From assembly GCF_042684365.1 (NCBI RefSeq), contig NZ_JBHULI010000003.1:152481-216480 (forward strand): a DNA stretch of 64,000 bases, read 5' to 3'. Below, piece after piece: positions 25,156-33,866 of this stretch; positions within the stretch are counted from its first letter, which is position 1; every line of letters starts with the position of its first letter. Under the pieces are notes generated by a model. The model searched no databases, was not told the DNA's origin, and saw only the letters and a program-made list of their open reading frames with translations. Source of the stretch: Gracilimonas halophila. Its GTDB lineage: Bacteria; Bacteroidota; Rhodothermia; Balneolales; Balneolaceae. Position numbers and translations under genes: made by a program.

Positions 25156-26192
25156 AAATCAGCCTTCCCAACAATACCATAGTTCCATGATGTGAAGTAA
25201 ACTTCTTCATTGTCAAAATCGATATCAAAATCGTATACAGTTGTACTATCGGGTAATGTATAAATGGTTCTCATTTCGCCATTATGGTCAAGCTTAACGA
25301 ATTGCTGTATTCTTTTCAGTGAGCTTGAAGTTAAGATATATATGCCCTGTTCATAAGGCTTAAATTCTAAAATGTAAGTTATTCCAGGCATTGACCTTGG
25401 GTTCTTATGAGTTTTTGCCCTTTCAACTGCTCGATTAAATATTTCATCATTGAATGTAAGTTCAACTTTTTCATTCCAAACCAAGTTACCTGAAAGATCA
25501 TATTTACTCATTTCACTATACCCTTCAAAAAACGCATAAATATATTTTCCGTCAGATCGAAGCTTAACCTTATTTTTGTAAAAGTCGGGTATTTCACCTG
25601 TTTTCAGCTGGTTTTTATTTTTCTGCATATCTATGCGCCCTTGTCTCTTAAGCCGAGTCTCTCCAAATTGAAGCTTATAATCTGAAGTAAGGCTTTGAAT
25701 CCGAAATAAAGAATCTTCGAGTCCATCAAGACCAACTACATAAAGGCTGTCATTAATTAGAGCTAAATCTTTATTGAAGACATCTTTTGGCAAAGTATGA
25801 CTATTTAAAAAATTACTCAGGGTATCAAAAACTGAAATTTTATACAGGTGATTATCGAATACGATAATTTGGCTGTTTAATTCAAATATATCATTGATGT
25901 TTAGAAACTCACCGGGCCCTCGTCCTTCTCTCCCGAAAACAAAGTTTATATTTCCATTTTTATTCAAGGAAGTAATTTTGTCAGTTCCGTAATCGGAAAC
26001 AAGGATTTGCCCACCATCTAAAATTTCTACATCTGTGGGTTGTGCGATATTATGGGAATCAAATTCGGTAAAAGTGTATAGAGTATCGATCTTGATCAAT
26101 TCAGGTTCAGCTTGTTCGGTAGTTTCTTTTTCTGTACACCCGATAGAAATGATCATCAATACCAAAATTGGAGAGATGAATTTAGAAAGCAT
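25146..26192 (-). CDS. Beta-propeller lipoprotein (6-bladed type)
   Basis: A lipoprotein (leader ending IISIGC, cysteine at residue 19 from the ATG at 26192) that looks like the 6-bladed beta-propeller lipoproteins common in Bacteroidota. Blade-like repeats include IAQPTDVEILDGGQILVSDYGTDKITSLNKNGNI and FVFGREGRGPGEFLNINDIFEL, the classic G-x-GPGEF segment. The frame opens at a TTG at 26198; the ATG six bases later gives a normal leader. The function of this family is not established. It lies between a RAYT gene and a REP palindrome of the same family. Confidence 0.86.
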   Translation of the reverse strand: MLSKFISPILVLMIISIGCTEKETTEQAEPELIKIDTLYTFTEFDSHNIAQPTDVEILDGGQILVSDYGTDKITSLNKNGNINFVFGREGRGPGEFLNINDIFELNSQIIVFDNHLYKISVFDTLSNFLNSHTLPKDVFNKDLALINDSLYVVGLDGLEDSLFRIQSLTSDYKLQFGETRLKRQGRIDMQKNKNQLKTGEIPDFYKNKVKLRSDGKYIYAFFEGYSEMSKYDLSGNLVWNEKVELTFNDEIFNRAVERAKTHKNPRSMPGITYILEFKPYEQGIYILTSSSLKRIQQFVKLDHNGEMRTIYTLPDSTTVYDFDIDFDNEEVYFTSWNYGIVGKADLKN

Positions 26193-26275
26193 GATCAATG
26201 AGTTAGTATATTACTAATTAAATAGTATTTACTTGTTTTGATTGATAATGTCAAGAAGGAGAAAGGTTGTATCTG

Positions 26276-26321
26276 CCCAGCCCCGTAGAGACGCGATGCA
26301 TCGCGTCTCTACGGGGCTGGG
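26276..26321. repeat. Perfect 46-base REP palindrome
   Basis: The left half 26276-26298 begins CCCAGCCCCGTAGAGACGCG and is the exact reverse complement of 26299-26321. The centre is ATGCAT. It belongs to the same family as the palindromes before and within RAYT 2. Confidence 0.95.
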
Positions 26322-26363
26322 GGATTAATGAATGAAAATGACCAGAAGAATAATCAAACAAAA

Positions 26364-26393
26364 AAGCCCGTCTCCTAAATAAGAAACGGGCTT
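26364..26393 (-). terminator. Terminator of tRNA-Leu
   Basis: AAGCCCGT (26364-26371) and ACGGGCTT (26386-26393) form an eight-bp stem. On the minus strand it is followed by a T-run (the A-tract at 26360-26365). Confidence 0.75.
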
Positions 26394-26403
26394 AATTATT
26401 AAG

Positions 26404-26487
26404 TGCTCACGAGAGGAATCGAACCTCCACGGCCGTTAGGCCATACGCCCCTCAAGCGCACGCGTCTACCAGTTCCGCCACGTGAGC
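26404..26487 (-). tRNA. tRNA-Leu (anticodon GAG)
   Basis: Read on the minus strand it starts GCTCACGTGGCGGAACTGGT and ends with GGTTCGATTCC and CGTGAGC plus discriminator A. Acceptor arms GCTCACG/CGTGAGC pair fully. The anticodon loop reads TTGAGGG inside stem TGCGC/GCGTA, giving GAG, which reads CUC and CUU leucine codons. The long variable arm of class II tRNAs is present (ATGGCCTAACGGCCGT). CCA is not encoded. A terminator follows. Confidence 0.95.
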
Positions 26488-26550
26488 ATTGGTAATTGGA
26501 AGGGCGACAAAGATAGCGTTTTTAGTTCTCAAAATTCAATGGTTTCCATA

Positions 26551-26585
26551 AAAAAACCCATCCAAATTAATGAATGGGTTTTTCT
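26551..26585. terminator. Hairpin terminator after the dnaA-fol-TPR operon
   Basis: AAAAAACCCAT (from 26552) and ATGGGTTTTT (to 26583) pair around an A/T-rich loop. The A-tract and T-tract flank it on both sides, so it can stop transcripts from either direction. It lies 85 bases after the TPR stop codon; that leader-like stretch shows no convincing gene. Confidence 0.75.
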
Positions 26586-26669
26586 GAGTGTACATCCGTT
26601 CAGATATACTTCAAGCTTAGGCGAATTGCTCTTCTTCAACAGTGAGACGAGCCTGCCAAGCCAATAGTT

Positions 26670-27218
26670 TTATTCTTCTGTTTCCAGCTGTCGCTTAGCG
26701 TATTCGTTATCAGGATCGATCTTGAGAGCTTGTTCGTAATAGGTCCGCGCTTTATCAGGTTGGCCGCCTTTGTTGATCATGTCTCCCATAAGAATCCAGT
26801 TCTCAGCATCTTTGGGATCTTCCTTGATACGGTTAATAAGATAAGGAATAGCTTCCTGTCCGCGATCCGTCATCAGCATCAGCATAACTTTATTCCGGTG
26901 TGCAGCTGAAGTATCATTAATTTCAATGGCTTTGTCGAAATCCTCTTCGGCTTCTTTAAGCTTTTCGAGCTGCATCCTCACATTTCCTCTAAGGTTGTAA
27001 TAAGGAGCATTGTCATCAGACAATTCCAAAGCCTTTTCAATGGCTTTCATACTGATGTCCCATTGGTTGAGTTGCTGCATAACCAACGCTTCAAGGTAAA
27101 AAGCCTCATGAGAATCAGGTTGCTCCTCCTGTAATTCTCTCGCTACATCCAGAGCGTAATCAATTTCCTTTTCTCGTAATAATTCAAATCCTTTATTCAG
27201 TTTCTCTTCGAAATTCAT
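26670..27218 (-). CDS. Tetratricopeptide-repeat protein
   Basis: A 182-residue cytoplasmic-looking TPR protein with no signal peptide. About four repeats are visible, for example ALDVARELQEEQPDSHEAFYLEALVMQQL, AIEKALELSDDNAPYYNLRGNVRM and ARTYYEQALKIDPDNEYAKRQL. TPR arrays hold protein partners; the partner is unknown. It is the last gene of a leftward run that begins with dnaA, nine bases after the DUF4834-like gene. The operon ends at the hairpin near 26.56 kb. Confidence 0.85.
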   Translation of the reverse strand: MNFEEKLNKGFELLREKEIDYALDVARELQEEQPDSHEAFYLEALVMQQLNQWDISMKAIEKALELSDDNAPYYNLRGNVRMQLEKLKEAEEDFDKAIEINDTSAAHRNKVMLMLMTDRGQEAIPYLINRIKEDPKDAENWILMGDMINKGGQPDKARTYYEQALKIDPDNEYAKRQLETEE

Positions 27219-27227
27219 GGAGTCTCT

Positions 27228-27416
27228 TTATTTGTCTTTATTTGAAAGGTCTTCGTATTCCGCTTCTTCAATTTCATCGATATTATTGCGCGGGTTTCCA
27301 GATCCGCTTTTAAAGGGATCAAAGTTCTTTTGACGCTTATTGGAAGGTAAGAACAATCGGTTGATATATCTCACCAAAAAGAAAAACACGATGGTAAAAA
27401 ATATAAACTTAAGCAT
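27228..27416 (-). CDS. Small membrane protein, DUF4834-like
   Basis: A 62-residue protein with one N-terminal membrane helix (about residues 3-20, FIFFTIVFFFLVRYINRLF), a basic linker and an acidic tail IEEAEYEDLSNKDK. Small proteins of this build (DUF4834) are found in Bacteroidota. The position between dNK and the TPR gene, with gaps of five and nine bases, supports it being real. Function is unknown. Confidence 0.72.
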   Translation of the reverse strand: MLKFIFFTIVFFFLVRYINRLFLPSNKRQKNFDPFKSGSGNPRNNIDEIEEAEYEDLSNKDK

Positions 27417-27421
27417 AATGC

Positions 27422-28063
27422 TTATGGTGCAATGTGAATGTGGGTGTTGGTACGAACCGGTTTATCAAAGATCTGTTCTTCGATATAACTCAGGTGCTCT
27501 TTATTATTCACAAAATCTATCTCCGTAGCATTCAGAATAATAAGGGGAGCCCGGCTGTAATGGTGAAAAAAGTGGTTGTAGGCATCATTGAGTTCTTTGA
27601 GATACTCCGGTGTAATATTACGTTCATAATCTCTGCCTCTATTCTCAATATTTTCCATTAATCGCTCAACCGAGGATTGAATGTAAATGATCAGATCAGG
27701 TTGAGCGGCAATCCCAGTCATGATGCTAAATATGTTATCGTACAAGGCCATTTCATCCTGATCGAGATTGAGCCGCGCAAAAATTCGATCTTTATCAAAA
27801 ATATAATCGGAGATGGTCAATTGATGAAACAGATCCTGACTCATCATATTCTGCTGTTGCTTAAACCTGCTCGCTAAAAAAGCCAGTTGAGTTTGAAAGG
27901 CATACCGCTCACGGTCTTCATAAAATTTTGGGAGGAAAGGATTGTCTTCAAATTCCTCTAAAACCAAACGGGCGTTCCTGCGCTCAGCTAATAAGGAAGC
28001 CAGTGAGGTTTTACCGGCTCCTATCACACCTTCAATCGCAATAAAATCATATGGGTTGGGCAT
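27422..28063 (-). CDS. Deoxynucleoside kinase
   Basis: Phosphorylates deoxynucleosides in the salvage pathway. P-loop is EGVIGAGKTSL (about residues 10-20). The catalytic Glu is in RLVLEEFEDNPFL, and the ERS/DRS-like block is in SDYIFDKDRIFARLNL. The lid region is ENRGRDYERNI. This is the dAK/dGK-like bacterial group; exact base preference is not readable. Length 213 is typical. It is in the dnaA operon, three bases after folK. Confidence 0.93.
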   Translation of the reverse strand: MPNPYDFIAIEGVIGAGKTSLASLLAERRNARLVLEEFEDNPFLPKFYEDRERYAFQTQLAFLASRFKQQQNMMSQDLFHQLTISDYIFDKDRIFARLNLDQDEMALYDNIFSIMTGIAAQPDLIIYIQSSVERLMENIENRGRDYERNITPEYLKELNDAYNHFFHHYSRAPLIILNATEIDFVNNKEHLSYIEEQIFDKPVRTNTHIHIAP

Positions 28064-28066
28064 CAG

Positions 28067-28555
28067 CTACCAGTTCAATGTTGTTTTATCAATTTCGAGA
28101 AGCGGCGCCTGCTCAATTAGATCATCCACATGCTGAGCGGAAACGGGATCGTGCCAATCGGGTAAAACCTCTTTTAATGGCAACAGAACAAATAAACGCC
28201 GACTATATTCCTGATGGGGAATGATAAGGCTATCTGTTTCAATGACCAAGTTATCCCAGGCAATTATATCCAGATCTAATGTGCGGGCGGTCCATTTTGG
28301 ATAACGGGAAGGTCGTCCTTGTTTCTTTTCCTGCTCCTTGAGCCGTTCAAAGAGTTCTTCAGGATCCAGAGAAGTCTCAAGTATGGCTACCGAATTTAGA
28401 AAGTCATTTTCTGATGGTCCCACAGGTTCCGAGCGGTAGATAGAAGACTTAATAACTTCCTCATCTGAAATCTCTTCCAGGAAATTCCCTGCTTCTTTAA
28501 GTTGTTGATGAGGATCATTCAGGTTAGAACCCAGGGCAACCACTACGCGGGCCAT
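28067..28555 (-). CDS. folK: 2-amino-4-hydroxy-6-hydroxymethyldihydropteridine diphosphokinase
   Basis: Folate pathway enzyme HPPK, which transfers pyrophosphate from ATP to hydroxymethyldihydropterin. The family shows VALGSNLNDP at the start and the metal-binding RTLDLDIIAWD near residue 95. Length 162 is normal. It overlaps the end of folB by 13 bases, so the two consecutive folate steps are translationally coupled. Confidence 0.96.
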   Translation of the reverse strand: MARVVVALGSNLNDPHQQLKEAGNFLEEISDEEVIKSSIYRSEPVGPSENDFLNSVAILETSLDPEELFERLKEQEKKQGRPSRYPKWTARTLDLDIIAWDNLVIETDSLIIPHQEYSRRLFVLLPLKEVLPDWHDPVSAQHVDDLIEQAPLLEIDKTTLNW

Positions 28556-28902
28556 GACATCCTCGCTTCAGTATATGCAGTTTGGGATGAGAGGGGAGGG
28601 TTTAATTTCCGAACAATAACTTCAAACTTAGTTTGATCCGGGAAAGAAGCTTCAATTTCAGAACCTATTTTAAAACAAAGGTGCTCAATAAGATCTACGG
28701 AAGCTCCGTGCATCACATCAGAAGCGATGGTATGGATCTTAGTGTAATCGATGGCATCGGAAAGTTGATCGGATTTTCCCGCCAATGAAAGGTCCGTGGA
28801 AAAGATAACATCAATCTCAAAATCATTACCCTCTTTCTTTTCATGTTCATGCACTCCGTGAAATGCTCTGAACTTCATCCCTTTGATGGTGAGGGTATCC
28901 AT
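28543..28902 (-). CDS. folB: Dihydroneopterin aldolase
   Basis: Folate pathway enzyme that cleaves dihydroneopterin to hydroxymethyldihydropterin, the folK substrate. FRAFHGVHEHEKKEGNDFEIDV contains the active Tyr/Glu region (Glu in HEHEKKEG), and the conserved lysine is in VIVRKLNPPL. The 119 residues fit the family octamer subunit. It starts three bases after dnaA ends and overlaps folK. Confidence 0.95.
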   Translation of the reverse strand: MDTLTIKGMKFRAFHGVHEHEKKEGNDFEIDVIFSTDLSLAGKSDQLSDAIDYTKIHTIASDVMHGASVDLIEHLCFKIGSEIEASFPDQTKFEVIVRKLNPPLSSQTAYTEARMSWPA

Positions 28903-28905
28903 GAA

Positions 28906-30351
28906 TTAGAGGCTGGCTACTTCTATTCGCTGATGAAGTTCCTCAACCATCCGCTTGTGTTTGGCACTGGTTGATACACGTTCTTCCACTGTTGAAATAG
29001 CATGAATTACGGTAGAGTGATCGCGTCCACCAAAATGTAAACCAATGGTTTTTAAACTGGACTTGGTGAACTTCTTGGAGAGATACATGGCGATCTGCCG
29101 TGCTTCCACAATTTCTTGTTTCCGTGTTTTTTCCCGAACCTTATTGGTATCGATACCGAAATAATCACACACATAATTCTGGATCTGCTCTATAGAGATC
29201 TGTGTGTTTGAATCCTTTACCATATCCTTTAAAACGCGCTTAGCCATCGCTAGGTCAATATCATCAATATTCTGAAGGGAAGCGTGAGCTAATAATTTGA
29301 TGATAGCTCCCTCAAGGTCACGTACGTTAGATTTAAAGTTATGAGCGATGAATTCAATGATCTGCGGATCGATCTCAATACCGTTGTCATTGGCTTTACG
29401 TTCAAGGATCGCATATCGCGTTTCATACTCCGGCATTTTTAGATCTGCGCTCAATCCCCAGCCAAACCGAGAGATCAGGCGTTCTTCAATATCAGGAACA
29501 TCTTTGGGAGCGCGGTCACTGCTGAGAATGATCTGTTTTCCATCCTGATGGAGCGCATTAAAGATATGGAAGAATTCTTCCTGTGTTTTCTCTTTGCCGC
29601 TGAAGAACTGAATGTCATCTACCATCAAAACATCGATGTTACGGTAGAACATGGAAAACTCACTGGCGCGGTTATTCCGGATTGCGTGAACAAATTCGTT
29701 GGTGAAAGCTTCGGAGGAGATATAAAGCACAGACTTCTCATCCCCAAATTTTTCTTTGATCTTGTTGCCAATGCTTTGTACGAGGTGGGTTTTCCCAAGT
29801 CCGGTAGGCCCGTAAACAAAAAATGGGTTGAAGGAATTACTTCCCGGATTATCAGCAATGGCCATTGCTGCGGATCGGGCAAGTCTATTACAGTCTCCTT
29901 CAATAAATCGCTCAAAAACATAATTATTATTCAGGTTTGAGTCGATCTTGGTCTTGCGGATTCCCGGGATCACAAAAGGATTTTCAATTCGGTCGGGTTG
30001 ATACTCTGGGTATCCATTTGACTCCTGTGGTTGCACGGGTCCCATTGGTCGCTGTGGCATTCTTACCGATCGGTTGTTTTCAAACTGATCAGATTTTTCC
30101 ATTACTATAGAGTACTCAAGTTTTCCTTCGGGCCCGAGTACTTTTGCAAGTGTGGAGCGAAGCATATTATAGTAGTGCTCTTCAAGCCATTCATACCAAA
30201 ACTGACTAGGCACTTGTACGGTAAGTGTATTGTCCTTCAAGGATACCGGCTTGATTGGTTCAAACCAAGATTTATACTTCTGATAACTGATGTTGTCTTT
30301 AATAATATCTAGGCAGTCTTCCCATGCCGATTCAACCGATAACTCGTGCAA
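28906..30351 (-). CDS. dnaA: Chromosomal replication initiator DnaA
   Basis: Initiator that binds DnaA boxes and opens oriC. N-terminal domain I covers residues 1-90. A proline- and glutamine-rich linker follows, then the AAA+ domain with Walker A VYGPTGLGKTHL and Walker B MVDDIQFFSGKEKTQEEFF. The C-terminal domain IV has the DNA-binding signature GGRDHSTVIHAI. Length 481 is normal. The start is TTG at 30351, with GGGGGA nine bases upstream on the minus strand, one of the clearer Shine-Dalgarno sites here. It heads the leftward operon with folB, folK and dNK. dnaN is not next to it. Confidence 0.97.
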   Translation of the reverse strand: MHELSVESAWEDCLDIIKDNISYQKYKSWFEPIKPVSLKDNTLTVQVPSQFWYEWLEEHYYNMLRSTLAKVLGPEGKLEYSIVMEKSDQFENNRSVRMPQRPMGPVQPQESNGYPEYQPDRIENPFVIPGIRKTKIDSNLNNNYVFERFIEGDCNRLARSAAMAIADNPGSNSFNPFFVYGPTGLGKTHLVQSIGNKIKEKFGDEKSVLYISSEAFTNEFVHAIRNNRASEFSMFYRNIDVLMVDDIQFFSGKEKTQEEFFHIFNALHQDGKQIILSSDRAPKDVPDIEERLISRFGWGLSADLKMPEYETRYAILERKANDNGIEIDPQIIEFIAHNFKSNVRDLEGAIIKLLAHASLQNIDDIDLAMAKRVLKDMVKDSNTQISIEQIQNYVCDYFGIDTNKVREKTRKQEIVEARQIAMYLSKKFTKSSLKTIGLHFGGRDHSTVIHAISTVEERVSTSAKHKRMVEELHQRIEVASL

Positions 30352-30730
30352 TTTTCCAAATCCCCCTTACGGTAGTTAGCTTAAAAGTGTGAGATCAAAC
30401 CAAAGCCAGTTATCCACAAAGATTTTTAAAACTCCGGCTTTGTACTGATTTGAAAATGGCAATTTATTGAGCACTTGTCAAACGGTGGTACATGTATTTT
30501 GCAAAAGTTATCCACATTGACAAATTTAACTTAAAGTATTGCTGCTCAGCAGATTATGGATTTCTATAAATAATTCCTAATTACTGCTTGACACCCCTTA
30601 ATATTGCCGTAACACTGAATTGACCTTTATGAAACAAGGATTGTAAATTTTTGAAATTATTTTCCACAAGTTTTCCACATTATATAAAACCAATAAAATT
30701 TGTCGGATTATTGAAATTTTTGAGTAAGAA
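30352..30730. other. Probable replication origin (oriC)
   Basis: This A/T-rich gap of 379 bases just upstream of dnaA holds two perfect DnaA boxes TTATCCACA (30410-30418, 30508-30516). Two close variants TTTTCCACA lie at 30660-30668 and 30671-30679, the last two 11 bases apart. All four read in the same orientation. Only four short TTATCCACA-type sites were found by eye, but clustering next to dnaA is typical of an origin. The same stretch carries the dnaA promoter, so autoregulation is also possible. Confidence 0.75.
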
Positions 30731-31591
30731 TCAAGGCTTTTTTGCTTTTAAAAATCGAGGCTTTTGACCGTAGTCATGCTTTACAATAGCTTCCCAATCG
30801 TGCTCCTGAAATATGTGAAGCACTTCCTGAGAATGATCTTCATGAAGTTCTAAAAAAACGGAGCCTTTTGTCTGCAAATATTTTGAGCACAGATCTTCAA
30901 GAGCTTGGTACATTTTTTGAGTTGACTCACAGAACAAAGCAAGTTCCGGTTCGTAGTTTTTCACCTCATCATCTAATGAATTTTTCTCATCGGGGTGAAT
31001 GTATGGTGGGTTTGAAATAATGAGATCAAACTTTTGATTCTCCAAAGACTCCGGATGGAACAGATCATCTTTATGAAAAGAAATATCTGTCTTATTGTAC
31101 TCTGCATTTTTTTTTGCAATGTCCAGAGCCTCTTGAGAGATCTCGGTTGCAAAAACTTCCCATCCCGGCCGGGCATGTTTTAAAGCAATAGGGATACACC
31201 CCGAACCGGTTCCGATATCAAGTACTTTTAATGAGTCAACGTCGCCATGGAGTTCGAGTATCCAATCCACTAACTGCTCAGTTTCTTGTCTGGGTATGAG
31301 AACTCCGGGCTGAACTTTGATCTTGACGTGGTGAAAGTCAATTTCGCCGGTTATGTATTGGAGAGGTTCATGATTTGACCTGCGTTTAACCATAGGACGC
31401 AGCTCTTCCAACTCTGTTGAAGAAAGTGGGCGGTCATAAGCCAGATACAAGTCTAACCTTTTGATGGAAAGTACATGAGCCAATAACCATTCAATGCTAA
31501 ATCGAGGTGATTTAACCTGTTTTTGCTCAAAGAAATCAGTAGCCCATTCCAGCATGCTAAGAACCGTCCAAACGGATGGAACTTTAGACAT
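30731..31591 (-). CDS. prmC: Peptide chain release factor N5-glutamine methyltransferase
   Basis: Methylates the GGQ glutamine of release factors RF1 and RF2. The SAM-binding block is VLDIGTGSGCIPIALKHA and the catalytic NPPY motif is in DLIISNPPYIHPDE. The N-terminal helical domain (about residues 1-100) is present. Length 286 is normal. The gene upstream ends three bases before it, so both are probably co-transcribed towards oriC. Confidence 0.95.
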   Translation of the reverse strand: MSKVPSVWTVLSMLEWATDFFEQKQVKSPRFSIEWLLAHVLSIKRLDLYLAYDRPLSSTELEELRPMVKRRSNHEPLQYITGEIDFHHVKIKVQPGVLIPRQETEQLVDWILELHGDVDSLKVLDIGTGSGCIPIALKHARPGWEVFATEISQEALDIAKKNAEYNKTDISFHKDDLFHPESLENQKFDLIISNPPYIHPDEKNSLDDEVKNYEPELALFCESTQKMYQALEDLCSKYLQTKGSVFLELHEDHSQEVLHIFQEHDWEAIVKHDYGQKPRFLKAKKP

Positions 31592-31594
31592 GGG

Positions 31595-31981
31595 TTATTC
31601 TTCTTCTGCTTCGGCAGGAGGTTGTTCTTCCTGAAGAGTGAGTCCGTGACGCTTGGAAAAGTCAAGAATGAAATCGATTACGTGCGATTCCACATTTTGC
31701 TCTTCTGAGAGGGAACTTCCACGGAAGCCCATTCGACCACCGGTTTTCTTGAGGACTATTTTATTATGTTTTCCTTTACTTTCCAGAATACAAGTTAATG
31801 TAACGCTGGAATTGATCTGTTTTTCATATTCCTCATAAACAGCTACATATATAGTCTCAGAAGTACCTTCAGGAGAATATTCGTATAAAAATTTAGGCGG
31901 ATGTTCTTTGAACATTTTGGATGACATTCTGCGAAGCGTTGCAGTTGGTCCAAATACAAAATAAGTTGTGTGTGAATTCAT
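31595..31981 (-). CDS. Hypothetical protein with acidic tail
   Basis: I do not recognise this 128-residue protein. No signal peptide or membrane helix is seen. The core reads as alternating strands (TIYVAVYEEYEK, SVTLTCILESKGKHNKIVLKKTGGRMGF) with a helix (VESHVIDFILDFSKRHGL), then a tail PPAEAEEE. Clean frame, ATG start and a three-base gap to prmC support a real gene. The context gives no function. Confidence 0.7.
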   Translation of the reverse strand: MNSHTTYFVFGPTATLRRMSSKMFKEHPPKFLYEYSPEGTSETIYVAVYEEYEKQINSSVTLTCILESKGKHNKIVLKKTGGRMGFRGSSLSEEQNVESHVIDFILDFSKRHGLTLQEEQPPAEAEEE

Positions 31982-32137
31982 GCTTTGTAGCTTGAATTAA
32001 TTATTTTAAAGGTATGTTGTATATCAAAAATTTGTGCTGAAAATAACAGGTTATTGCTTTAAGACAATAAGAAATTCAGGAAAATTTCGTTATCTGTTCA
32101 AATTTAGGCCTCAGACACACTTAAAACCATTTTTTAG

Positions 32138-33001
32138 ATGAAAAAATTGTTCTTATTAATAACCACTTTTTTGATATGTTTTCAAACCAATCAGGTTTAT
32201 GCTCAATTTGGAGAGCCTGAGGTAGAAGAAAGAGATAACCCGCGGAACTTATATGATGAAGGATATAATGTAGGGTTTGGCTTTAATTTAGCACTTAGTG
32301 ATTTTGGTATAGGGGTTGGAGGTCAGTTAAGGATTGGACTTGGGCAATACACTGAGGGTATAGCTACACTTAAGGTTACTGGATTAAAGGACCCAACCGA
32401 GCAAACGTTTACTGATTTTTTAGGATATCGGACTATACCGGAAAAATACCAGCGTGTAATAGCTGTGCCTTTTCATGTTGGCCTCAAAAAACGGTTTTTC
32501 CCTAAAGCAATCTCAGATAGCTTTAGACCATATGCATCATTGAGTGCGGGGCCCACATTTGCTTTCTCTTACAGTTATTTCGATGACTTTAATGAAAACG
32601 GATTTCGTGAAAATGACGGGCGATTGTATCCTATTGTAGAACCGGTCAATGATATTTTCACAGGATGGAATAATTCTGAAACCCACTGGGGTATGGGTGG
32701 TGAATTTGTCCTGGGAATTGATTTCGGTGAAAATTTCGCAAATCTCTCAAGTGTACAGTTTGGATATACTATGAATTATTTTCCAGATGGAATTCAGGTT
32801 TTGGAACCTTGCCAGCCAGACTTAAATCGAGTAGGTGAAGCTCCACTTAATCCTTGTGGATCGGGAGTTAATTACGCAGAAGTTTTAAATGTAAATAATG
32901 GAACTGTAACAACGGAACTGGCACCTCTAGAGCAAGCCAACGATCCCAGAAAATATTTTGGTTCAGCTCAGCTCAGCTTTGTGTTCGGGTGGATGTGGTA
33001 G
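32138..33001 (+). CDS. Probable outer-membrane beta-barrel protein
   Basis: A 287-residue exported protein: the signal peptide ends near NQVYAQ. The rest alternates short strands with polar turns (VGFGFNLALSDFGIGVGGQLRIGLGQ) and ends with aromatic residues, FVFGWMW, as outer-membrane barrels do. It contains two cysteines (EPCQPD, NPCGSG) that may form a disulfide. No family is recognised. It is transcribed alone, after a non-coding leader of about 150 bases that holds no gene. Confidence 0.72.
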   Translation: MKKLFLLITTFLICFQTNQVYAQFGEPEVEERDNPRNLYDEGYNVGFGFNLALSDFGIGVGGQLRIGLGQYTEGIATLKVTGLKDPTEQTFTDFLGYRTIPEKYQRVIAVPFHVGLKKRFFPKAISDSFRPYASLSAGPTFAFSYSYFDDFNENGFRENDGRLYPIVEPVNDIFTGWNNSETHWGMGGEFVLGIDFGENFANLSSVQFGYTMNYFPDGIQVLEPCQPDLNRVGEAPLNPCGSGVNYAEVLNVNNGTVTTELAPLEQANDPRKYFGSAQLSFVFGWMW

Positions 33002-33006
33002 TAAAA

Positions 33007-33708
33007 TCAAGTGTTTGAGATTTTACCAAACCACTCGTTCGGTTTAGCTAAACTGTCAATGATCAAATCCGGATCATGTTCAGAAAGTTCTTTATATCCA
33101 TACTTACCTGTTGTGACAGCAACACATTTCATTCCGGCATTTTTTGCGCAGATTATATCACGAGGGGTATCGCCCAATATTAAAAACCGGTCAGGCTTGG
33201 GATTGAAGTCATGAATTTTCTGAACTTCATTAATGGCTAACTGAGGTAGTTTATTACGATCTTTTTCAAATTCCCCAAACGCTCCAAAGGAAAAGTCGCG
33301 ATGAATGTCTGCAGCTTTTAACTTGATCTGTGCTGCCTGTGGATAATTACCTGTAAGTAGCCCGCAAATAAAATCCCCGCCAAAGAAGAATTCCAACGCC
33401 TCATCAATGTCATCAAGTCTTTTTACTCGATCTTTGTTCGTTAGTAATAGATTTTTCAGGTAATCGAGATATCGGATCTTAAATTCCTGATACAGGTTTT
33501 CATCAAAATCATGGTTCACCAAAAAGGAGGTGAAAATGTCATGGTCAGTTCTTCCGGAGAAAGATTCGCCTTCCATGTCCGGAAAGTTGATCTCAAGTTC
33601 ATCAATTATCCTGCGAAGATGACTACGGTTAAATTTGCTGTCTACAGTTAAAAGAGTCCCGTCTATGTCAAAAAGGATGACCCAGGGATGCTGTTGATCT
33701 TGTTGCAA
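33007..33708 (-). CDS. HAD-superfamily hydrolase (phosphoglycolate phosphatase-like)
   Basis: A cytoplasmic HAD phosphatase. Motif I is VILFDIDGTLL, with the Asp nucleophile and acid. Motif II is LLTGNYPQ. Motif IV is ILGDTPRDIICAKNAGMKCVAVTTG. The helical cap between I and II fits the Gph/beta-phosphoglucomutase type. Substrate unknown. The start is TTG at 33708 (the next residues are QQDQQHPW). It converges with the barrel gene, with stops six bases apart. Confidence 0.88.
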   Translation of the reverse strand: MQQDQQHPWVILFDIDGTLLTVDSKFNRSHLRRIIDELEINFPDMEGESFSGRTDHDIFTSFLVNHDFDENLYQEFKIRYLDYLKNLLLTNKDRVKRLDDIDEALEFFFGGDFICGLLTGNYPQAAQIKLKAADIHRDFSFGAFGEFEKDRNKLPQLAINEVQKIHDFNPKPDRFLILGDTPRDIICAKNAGMKCVAVTTGKYGYKELSEHDPDLIIDSLAKPNEWFGKISNT

Positions 33709-33822
33709 GATGAATAGTTTTATTGGTTAGGTATTTCAGTTTTTTAAAAAACCATTTATTGCGTATTCGGCTAAGTTACAAAACTTGATATGAAATGGCT
33801 TTACGGACATGTTAAATCATAG

Positions 33823-33830
33823 TACCTTTG
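33823..33830 (+). promoter_or_regulatory. Probable -7 box of eno
   Basis: TACCTTTG fits TAnnTTTG and lies 36 bases before the start of eno. A GGAG Shine-Dalgarno-like site (33854-33858) precedes the ATG at 33867. Confidence 0.5.
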
Positions 33831-33866
33831 AGGAATTATTCTGACTAACAAATTGGAGAACGTATA

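Noticed and set aside
26604..26655. A short minus-strand peptide LAWQARLTVEEEQFA after the TPR stop
   Set aside because: Only 15 codons, a TTG start without ribosome site, and the frame runs open upstream inside the TPR gene. It could be chance; not enough to call a gene.
26482..26667. A 61-residue plus-strand frame next to tRNA-Leu
   Set aside because: It overlaps the tRNA and the hairpin terminator, and its composition is not protein-like.
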